From JADHUC01 sp964617665 (GTDB taxonomy: Bacteria; Planctomycetota; Planctomycetia; Pirellulales; Pirellulaceae): a DNA stretch of 19,456 nt. The stretch is taken from positions 1 to 19,456 of the forward strand of contig CAZUAH010000249.1 of NCBI GenBank assembly GCA_964617665.1, read 5' to 3'. Positions 14,297 to 19,456 of the stretch are shown here, one piece after another. The notes beneath the pieces are model-generated. The model made no database searches. It was not told where the DNA came from and saw nothing but the letters and a program-made list of their open reading frames with translations. The position numbers and the translations under genes were made by a program. The first letter of the stretch is position 1; each line of letters opens with the position of its first letter.

Positions 14297-17125
14297 ATGA
14301 TGGACGGACAGCTAGAACCTATGGAATCGGATACGGGCTCAAAACACCATGGGGCTGGACTGGACCACAGCGATGCACCACTACGCGACCTGCAGCAATC
14401 CCAAGCAGAGCACGCCGAAAACTCGCACCTGCTGTCGGTCGATCGCGTGCTTGGGGCTCTTGCATCGTCGAGCGACGGGCTCCAATCAGATGAGGCACGA
14501 TCGCGACTGAATCAATACGGCCCGAATCAGCTGAGGGAACGGAAGCGAACGAGTGCTTGGATGCGGCTGTTGCTTCAGTTTCACAATCCCCTCATCTATG
14601 TTCTGCTCGCGACGGCGGGCGTGACGGCCGGGCTTCATCACTGGGTAGACACGGGAGTGATCATCGGCGTGGTTGTCATCAATGCAATCATTGGGTTTAT
14701 CCAAGAATCCAAGGCAGAACAGGCCATTGAGTCCCTGAAGCAGATGCTGGCTCCCTCGGCGATTGCGTTACGCGACGGCAAGAAGGCGACCGTTCCGGCG
14801 GCCGACTTGGTCCCTGGTGACGTAGTGCTCTTACAGGGCGGTGATAAGGTGCCCGCCGACCTGCGACTCGCTCAAGTCAAGAACCTACAGATTGACGAAG
14901 CTCCGCTGACAGGCGAGTCCGTGCCGGTAGCGAAGACAGGGGAGTTATTGAGCGGCAACGTACCACTTGCGGATCGCCGCAATATGGCCTTTGCCAGCAC
15001 GCTTGCAGCAACCGGAGCAGGCCGTGGAATTGTCGTGGCGACAGGTGACGCGACGCAGATCGGACAGATTGCCGATATGCTCCGCGAGGTACAAGGCGTC
15101 GACACACCGTTGATCAGGCGGCTCGCCTATTTCAGCAAGGTCATCACCTTGGTGATCGTGATTTTCTGTGTGTTCGTGTTTGTGGTGGGGATCCTCACCG
15201 GGCAATCAGCGATGCAAATGTTGATGGCCGCGGTTGCAGTGGCGGTCTCGGCAATTCCGGAAGGCTTGCCCGCGATCATGACAATTGCGCTGGCCATCGG
15301 CGTAAAACGCATGGCTGCACGCAACGCCGTGGTCCGCAAGCTGCCCGCTGTCGAAGCGTTGGGTAGCGCAACGGTCATCTGCACCGACAAAACTGGAACG
15401 CTTACTCGCAACGAGATGACGGTAACTGAGGTGGTCACCGTCGATGGCGGCTTCACCGTGCAAGGTTCCGGCTACGTGCCTGTGGGCGCGGTTGTCGATT
15501 CCGCTGGAGACGAATCCTCCCTTGACCAAACGCCGGCACTGGGCGAATTGGTGCAGGCCGGCGCGTTATGCAATGACGCGGCTCTAAGACAGCACGATGG
15601 ACAATGGCGAGTCGAAGGTGACCCGACAGAAGGTTCGTTGCTGGTGCTGGCCGCCAAGACGGGGCTGCATCCGGATGAACTGACCGCGGCTTGGCCACGC
15701 GCGGACGCAATCCCATTTGAATCCGAGCAGCAGTACATGGCCACGCTGCACCACAATCACGAGGGCCGCGGTACGATCTACTTGAAAGGATCACCGGAGA
15801 AAGTCCTTTCCCTCTGTCGCGCACAATGGCGGACGGACAATCCGTTGGATATTGAGCGCTGGAAAGAAGTGGCCGACAGAATGGCGGGCAGGGGGCTGCG
15901 TGTCCTCGCGGTGGCAGAGAAGTGTGTCGAGAATCGGCAGACCGTCCTGGAATACCGCGACACGAAAAGCGATTTTTGCCTATTGGGGCTCGTCGGCATG
16001 ATGGACCCGCCGCGAGAAGAAGCGATCCAAGCAGTTGCCAGATGCAAGGCCGCGGGTATCCGCGTCAAGATGATCACGGGGGATCACGTCGCCACCGCAC
16101 AGACCGTTGGTCTTCAGATTGGCATTGGCGAAGACAAACGGGCACTGTCAGGCACCGACGTCGAACAGCTGAGCGAAAGCCAACTCGATAAGGCGGTGAC
16201 CGACGTGGACATTTTTGCGCGAGTCTCTCCGGCTCACAAACTGCGCTTTGTACAGTCTTTGCAGCGACAGGGCGAGATCGTGGCGATGACGGGCGATGGT
16301 GTCAACGACGCCCCGGCGTTGAAACAGGCGGACATTGGCGTAGCCATGGGCATAACGGGCACGGACGTGTCCAAGGAAGCCGCTGCAATGGTGCTACTGG
16401 ACGACAACTTCGCCAGCATTCAGCAGGCCGTTGAAGAAGGACGCACCGTTTTCAACAACCTAAAGAAGACGATCCTCTTTATCCTGCCAACCAATGGCGG
16501 TGAGTGCCTGACGTTGATGGCCGCACTGTTCTTGGGCGTCGTCCTGCCGATTCTTCCACTGCACATTTTGTGGATCAACCTGATAACGACCGTGGCGCTG
16601 GCGATCACTCTTGCCTTCGATCCGGTTGACGTGGACGTAATGAAGCGGCCACCGCGGGATCCAAAGTCGCCGTTGATCGACCGCCCCCTCGTTTGGCGAA
16701 TCGCCTACGTTTCCGTGTTAATGGCGTTTGGCACCTTCGGCTTATTCTATTATGAGCTATGGACGGGAAGCAGCCTCGAAGTCGCGCGCGCTGTGGCCGT
16801 CAACGTGATTGTGTTTTTTGAGGTCGCTTATCTGTTCAATACCCGGCACTTGATCGAATGCACCCTCAGCCGACGCGGGCTGTTTGGAAACCCGGTTGTC
16901 TGGTGGGGTATTGCCGCAGTGATTGCGTTTCAGGTGATATTCACTTACTGGCCGGTAATGAACTCGCTGTTTCATGTCGCACCCATGGACGCGTGGATGT
17001 GGCTGCGAGTACTTGCGGCCGCCTTCGGGCTACTGTTATTCGTCGAGGCGGAAAAGGCCGTTGCCAGAAGGTTCGCCAGTGCTTCTGCGCTAAGTTGGCA
17101 ACGCAGAGTGGACTCGAATGGCTGA
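14297..17125 (+). CDS. P2A-type (SERCA/PMR1-like) cation-transporting P-type ATPase
   Basis: The 942-residue ATPase is full length. It has an N-terminal cytoplasmic cation-ATPase N domain (about 44-115), actuator-domain TGES at 205-208, membrane helix 4 motif PEGLP at 321-325, phosphorylation site DKTGT (Asp364 is the phosphorylated residue), nucleotide-binding KGSPE at 498-502, hinge TGDGVNDAP at 665-673, and C-terminal helices to about 920. Compared with SERCA, residues matching Glu309 (Glu322), Asn768 (Asn733), Glu771 (Glu736) and Asn796 (Asn761) are kept, but the Asp800 position is Thr765 (WINLITTVALAI). The ion is therefore uncertain; Ca2+, Mn2+ or monovalent ions are possible. The ATG at 14297 has GGAG (14286-14289) 7 nt upstream. 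Two Usp genes flank it, as ctpF and Usp genes share the mycobacterial DosR regulon. Confidence 0.94.
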   Translation: MMDGQLEPMESDTGSKHHGAGLDHSDAPLRDLQQSQAEHAENSHLLSVDRVLGALASSSDGLQSDEARSRLNQYGPNQLRERKRTSAWMRLLLQFHNPLIYVLLATAGVTAGLHHWVDTGVIIGVVVINAIIGFIQESKAEQAIESLKQMLAPSAIALRDGKKATVPAADLVPGDVVLLQGGDKVPADLRLAQVKNLQIDEAPLTGESVPVAKTGELLSGNVPLADRRNMAFASTLAATGAGRGIVVATGDATQIGQIADMLREVQGVDTPLIRRLAYFSKVITLVIVIFCVFVFVVGILTGQSAMQMLMAAVAVAVSAIPEGLPAIMTIALAIGVKRMAARNAVVRKLPAVEALGSATVICTDKTGTLTRNEMTVTEVVTVDGGFTVQGSGYVPVGAVVDSAGDESSLDQTPALGELVQAGALCNDAALRQHDGQWRVEGDPTEGSLLVLAAKTGLHPDELTAAWPRADAIPFESEQQYMATLHHNHEGRGTIYLKGSPEKVLSLCRAQWRTDNPLDIERWKEVADRMAGRGLRVLAVAEKCVENRQTVLEYRDTKSDFCLLGLVGMMDPPREEAIQAVARCKAAGIRVKMITGDHVATAQTVGLQIGIGEDKRALSGTDVEQLSESQLDKAVTDVDIFARVSPAHKLRFVQSLQRQGEIVAMTGDGVNDAPALKQADIGVAMGITGTDVSKEAAAMVLLDDNFASIQQAVEEGRTVFNNLKKTILFILPTNGGECLTLMAALFLGVVLPILPLHILWINLITTVALAITLAFDPVDVDVMKRPPRDPKSPLIDRPLVWRIAYVSVLMAFGTFGLFYYELWTGSSLEVARAVAVNVIVFFEVAYLFNTRHLIECTLSRRGLFGNPVVWWGIAAVIAFQVIFTYWPVMNSLFHVAPMDAWMWLRVLAAAFGLLLFVEAEKAVARRFASASALSWQRRVDSNG

Positions 17126-17230
17126 CGGCTGTTTGCTGAAAGATGACGGTCGATGAACTCCGGTTGTCGTGGCATAACACGGACTTAGAACCGGCAAGCA
17201 CACTAGGCTACTTCGTGAAAGGAGTTTCCC

Positions 17231-18094
17231 ATGATCCGTAGCGCACTCTTGGCACTCGATACCACCAAAGCCAGCGCAGTCGCTCGTGAAAAAGCGATCA
17301 GTTTCTGTCAATACATCGCCTCGCGTTCCGATGGATCGAGCTGTCCCATTCACTTGACCGGGGTGGCGGTAGTCGACTATCCGGATATCCAGCGTCCTCA
17401 GGCCACGCCGATCGGCGGCGGGGCTTTCAAAGTCGAACGCGACGAGGCCTTGTTGGAGGATGCTCGCGAGAAAACCGCTAAGATCCTGGACGAATTCGAG
17501 GCGGACTGTCACAAGGCGGGGGTGCCGTGTTCAACGGTTCGTAGCGAAGGATACCCGTACGAGCAGATTGAACAGGCGGCGCGTCAACATGACTTGATCA
17601 TCATCGGACGGGACACCAATTTCCATTTCGAGACCAGGGAGCATTCGAGCGACACGCTCAAACGACTCTTGCGGGACCACCCACGCCCTATCATCGTGAC
17701 GCCGGCCGAGGATCTCGGTGGTCGCAGCATTGTTATTCTCTATGACGGCAGTCTCCAAGGATCACGAGCCTTCCACGCGTGGATTCTGCTTGGCCTGCGG
17801 CGGGAGGAGACGGAGATACACGTCATCAGCGTCAAACAGGACGAAGCGGAAGCTCGCCGACTCTGCGACGATGCCCTGGCCTTGTTAAGCCACCATTGCA
17901 TCCCCGCGACAGTCCACCCGATTACTTCGGCGCAAGACGAGGTATCGGTACTCAACCAACACCTACTAGAACTAGAACCGCGGTTGATTGTCATGGGAGC
18001 GTTTGGCCCCGAGGGACTACGAGCCCGCTTCTTCGGCGACAACACGCTGGTCATGATCAAGGAGTGCCCGTATCCGTTGTTCCTGCATCGTTAG
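17231..18094 (+). CDS. Divergent tandem universal stress protein
   Basis: The 287-residue protein appears to contain two Usp-like domains, about 1-158 and 164-287; the second begins with the typical strand RSIVILYDGSLQGSRAF. Neither half has a complete ATP signature. The first ends in IIIGRDTNFHF with no glycine series. The second has Gly256, Gly259 and Gly269 correctly spaced, but Asp270 instead of Ser/Thr. It may belong to the non-ATP-binding Usp class and act as a sensing or partner subunit. AAAGGAG (17218-17224) lies 6 nt before the ATG. It follows the ATPase after a 105-nt gap that contains nothing else I can name, and is probably in the same transcript. Confidence 0.82.
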   Translation: MIRSALLALDTTKASAVAREKAISFCQYIASRSDGSSCPIHLTGVAVVDYPDIQRPQATPIGGGAFKVERDEALLEDAREKTAKILDEFEADCHKAGVPCSTVRSEGYPYEQIEQAARQHDLIIIGRDTNFHFETREHSSDTLKRLLRDHPRPIIVTPAEDLGGRSIVILYDGSLQGSRAFHAWILLGLRREETEIHVISVKQDEAEARRLCDDALALLSHHCIPATVHPITSAQDEVSVLNQHLLELEPRLIVMGAFGPEGLRARFFGDNTLVMIKECPYPLFLHR

Positions 18095-18104
18095 GTTTCG
18101 CCCC

Positions 18105-18157
18105 CCAACGCGTTGGTGCGTCACGCATGCGACAACACATAAGCCTCCGTGCATGCA
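18105..18157. repeat. Three short palindromes after the second Usp gene
   Basis: CCAACGCGTTGG (18105-18116, a perfect 12-mer palindrome), CGCATGCG (18124-18131) and TGCATGCA (18150-18157) lie within 53 nt. The last two share the core GCATGC, with centres 26 nt apart. They sit just upstream of the candidate promoter at 18171-18199 and could be regulator-binding sites. Some may be chance in GC-rich DNA. Confidence 0.35.
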
Positions 18158-18169
18158 AGGTGCCTTTAC

Positions 18170-18199
18170 ATTGTAGTTTTGCCCCGGCTGGGCTACAAT
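18170..18199 (+). promoter_or_regulatory. Inverted repeat overlapping a candidate promoter for the HdrC operon
   Basis: ATTGTAG (18170-18176) and CTACAAT (18193-18199) form a perfect 7-bp inverted repeat, with an inner CCC/GGG pairing. The same bases give a -35-like TTGTAG (18171-18176) and a -10-like TACAAT (18194-18199) separated by exactly 17 nt. A regulator bound to the repeat would cover both promoter elements. The next ORF starts 97 nt downstream. Confidence 0.42.
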
Positions 18200-18296
18200 T
18201 AAATCGTGTGATCTAGATACTTCGTCTGCACGCGAGGCATTCGCACTCGCCTACCTGAACACACGCCGTCGCTCCGCACCTTTCGGAGGTGGAACG

Positions 18297-18509
18297 ATGC
18301 CTGAAGAACGCGAAGGCTCGTTGCCAAGTTCGGGGCTCTCAAAGCCGTCTGACATGTCAAAGCAACACCGCAACGAAGTGGGGAGTTGCCCTGCGAGGGA
18401 GGCATCCAACCTGTCAGCTGGCGATTGTGCCGGGAGCCCGGTGAGGCAATCTCGCTGGGAGGCATCTCACTACAATGCCTGCGGGCAGGGAGTAAGTTGT
18501 CATGTCTGA
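18297..18509 (+). CDS. Small hypothetical ORF (70 aa) overlapping the hdrC-like start
   Basis: GGAGG at 18285-18289 lies 7 nt before an ATG opening 70 codons that end in TGA at 18507-18509. The stop overlaps the start of the next gene by 8 nt, an arrangement typical of translational coupling. The peptide is polar and Ser/Glu/Arg-rich with cysteines at about 31, 44, 62 and 68, and I recognise no homology. The sequence GGGAGGCATC occurs twice in it (18397-18406 and 18457-18466), exactly 60 nt apart and in frame, giving a repeated E-A-S. It may be a real small protein, a leader ORF, or chance; only the start signal and coupling support it. Confidence 0.4.
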   Translation: MPEEREGSLPSSGLSKPSDMSKQHRNEVGSCPAREASNLSAGDCAGSPVRQSRWEASHYNACGQGVSCHV

Positions 18510-18885
18510 TGAGGCGAAAGACAAGGCTGAGGCGGTAGAGGCGGGTCTCAAAGCCTGGCGTGAGTTGGCCAGCGAATCCTCAGATAACTGGGCGAACTTC
18601 TGCTCCGAATGTGAAACTTGTGTGTGCGATTGCCTGGCCGCCAAGTTCGGTGCCGATTTCGACCCGCGCCAGCTCATGCTGCAAGTCCAGCACGGGCGAC
18701 TGGAGAAACTGCTGGTGAAAGACTCGGTCCTCTGGCAGTGTTTCAAATGTTATCACTGTGCCGAGCAGTGTCCCCAGGACGTGAAACCTGTCGAGGTCAT
18801 CGCTGAATTGAAGGAAGTGCTGGCGGACTTGCTCTATCAGTCGCCCGCCGGTGGTCCGGGGTCGGTAGCGACGACGAGAGAGTGA
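18502..18885 (+). CDS. HdrC-like 2x[4Fe-4S] heterodisulfide-reductase subunit C
   Basis: The 127-residue cytoplasmic protein carries two cysteine clusters, Cys34-Cys37-Cys40-Cys44 and Cys80-Cys83-Cys86-Cys90, with the spacing and separation of the HdrC/GlpC type. These ferredoxin-like subunits pass electrons between a flavoprotein or membrane partner and an HdrB-type active-site subunit. The second cluster ends in the usual Cys-Pro. The first ends in Cys44-Leu45 rather than Cys-Pro and has an extra Cys42 inside the x3 spacer. No HdrB or HdrA gene is visible within the following 550 nt, so it may serve a partner encoded elsewhere. AGGGAG (18487-18492) lies 9 nt before the ATG. It overlaps the preceding small ORF and follows the Usp/ATPase genes. 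Confidence 0.85.
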   Translation: MSDEAKDKAEAVEAGLKAWRELASESSDNWANFCSECETCVCDCLAAKFGADFDPRQLMLQVQHGRLEKLLVKDSVLWQCFKCYHCAEQCPQDVKPVEVIAELKEVLADLLYQSPAGGPGSVATTRE

Positions 18886-19433
18886 CTCCGTCAGAGTTAC
18901 CCAGCGGTATGCAGAGGAGCCGGGGCGATTGTGCGTGCAGCCCACTGCCCAGAAATGGAGGATGAATGAGTTCCCGCAATCACAAGTGGACCATGATTGA
19001 TGTACGCAACGGATACCTGATTACCGCTTGAGCATCAAGTGCCGGATGATCGACGAAATCCCGTTCCTAGAGCAGCTACGAGAACATAGTTGGCACTACC
19101 CAAGGGGCCATGCTACATACAGCGCAACTTCAAACACCAAAGCTCCTCCCAAAGCCCCTCCCTACTGCTTGACGTCATCACAGCAGATGCGTAAGCTACT
19201 GCTTATGTAACAGAGTTCTGTTGCATTTTAGCCCCTCAATTGCGTCGTCGTGCCAATCTCTGGTTGGCACCCAACGCATTACGCCATATACGACCACGCT
19301 ACCACACCTTTAGGTAGGCTGAAAAACCTATACCTTTCTCGCGCACTCACTTCGGGTGGGGTCTTTGCTAAGAGCGAAGCAAAGGTGTGAGCTGTGGTAA
19401 AGGCTCTCACGCAACTGGCCCGAACCAATCCGG
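18886..19433. other. 548-nt stretch without a convincing gene
   Basis: I see no gene I can support here. Short frames exist: a 21-codon frame at 18966-19031 behind GGAGG with only 4 nt spacing, and a TTG-started 60-codon frame from 19028. Neither looks protein-like. The stretch does hold several inverted repeats: GTGCCAA/TTGGCAC (19250-19256 and 19264-19270), AACAGA-gt-TCTGTT (19209-19222) followed by GCATTTTA, a TGACGTCA palindrome (19170-19177), and the nested set at 19303-19391. It may be a terminator region plus the leader of the next gene. Confidence 0.5.
19303..19391 (+). promoter_or_regulatory. Nested inverted repeats upstream of the window-end gene
   Basis: CACACCTTT (19303-19311) is the perfect reverse complement of AAAGGTGTG (19381-19389). 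Between them CTTTGCT (19363-19369) pairs with AGCAAAG (19378-19384), and a CTCAC upstream can pair with GTGAG (19387-19391). The downstream AAAG is shared by the two long pairings, so they are mutually exclusive, as in a switch or attenuator. There is no T-run. The structure ends about 43 nt before the candidate ATG at 19434. Support is base-pairing potential only. Confidence 0.35.
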
Positions 19434-19456
19434 ATGAAAATCGCAATCGTTGGTAA
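19434..19456 (+). CDS. Possible start of a Rossmann-fold protein, cut by the window end
   Basis: The last 23 nt read as an ATG followed by codons for KIAIVG and an incomplete codon beginning AA. MKIAIVG is a typical first beta strand and glycine of NAD/FAD-binding Rossmann proteins, so a dehydrogenase or flavoprotein gene may begin here. No ribosome-binding site is evident and only seven residues are visible, so chance is a serious alternative. Confidence 0.3.

Noticed and set aside
18966..19031. 21-codon ORF behind GGAGG after the HdrC gene
   Set aside because: Spacing to the ATG is only 4 nt, an overlapping ATG at 18962 competes in another frame, and the peptide is too short to judge.
19028..19210. 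60-codon frame starting with TTG in the right-hand gap
   Set aside because: Rare start codon, no ribosome-binding site, and a composition unlike a protein (Pro/Lys/Ser stretch read from CT-rich DNA).
1..19456. CRISPR array, tRNA, rRNA, insertion sequence or phage genes
   Set aside because: No regularly spaced repeats, cloverleaf with an acceptor stem, transposase frame or terminal inverted repeats were found on either strand by eye.

Overview
The window looks like chromosomal DNA from a planctomycete (Pirellulales/Rhodopirellula-like). That is an inference from gene content: a Tat-exported Gfo/Idh/MocA oxidoreductase, a secreted HEAT-LRR-PDZ protein, a zinc-ribbon plus DUF4870 membrane protein, a long NfeD protease and several large exported proteins without known domains. 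GC content is moderately high and most starts carry a GGAG-type ribosome-binding site. There is no rRNA, tRNA, CRISPR array, transposase or phage gene.

Left part (1-6659). A minus-strand oxidoreductase diverges from a plus-strand pair, an SMR efflux pump and a zinc-ribbon/DUF4870 protein. The shared intergenic region holds two back-to-back hairpins just ahead of the efflux gene. A minus-strand two-gene operon of exported proteins follows (HEAT-LRR-PDZ upstream, an unrecognised 430-residue protein downstream). It diverges from a plus-strand membrane protein made of two similar halves with a very acidic C-terminal tail.

Middle part (6660-10981). All genes are on the plus strand: an unrecognised exported protein, asparaginyl-tRNA synthetase preceded by strong hairpins, and a long-form NfeD protease with its own -10 box.

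Right part (about 11260-18885). A same-strand stress and ion-homeostasis cluster runs in the order: possible truncated exported ORF, KefB/C-type monovalent cation antiporter, 50-residue hydrophobic small ORF with a consensus Shine-Dalgarno, tandem UspA protein, P2A-type cation ATPase, second and more degenerate tandem Usp protein, a 70-residue ORF overlapping the next start, and a stand-alone HdrC-like 2x[4Fe-4S] protein. Usp proteins flanking a P2A ATPase recall the ctpF/Usp content of the mycobacterial DosR (hypoxia) regulon. With a redox-linked antiporter and an HdrC protein beside them, I infer a low-oxygen or redox-stress module that adjusts cation fluxes. This is the most interesting block of the window.

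The last ~550 bases have no convincing gene but contain several inverted repeats. The window ends inside what may be the first codons of a Rossmann-fold protein.
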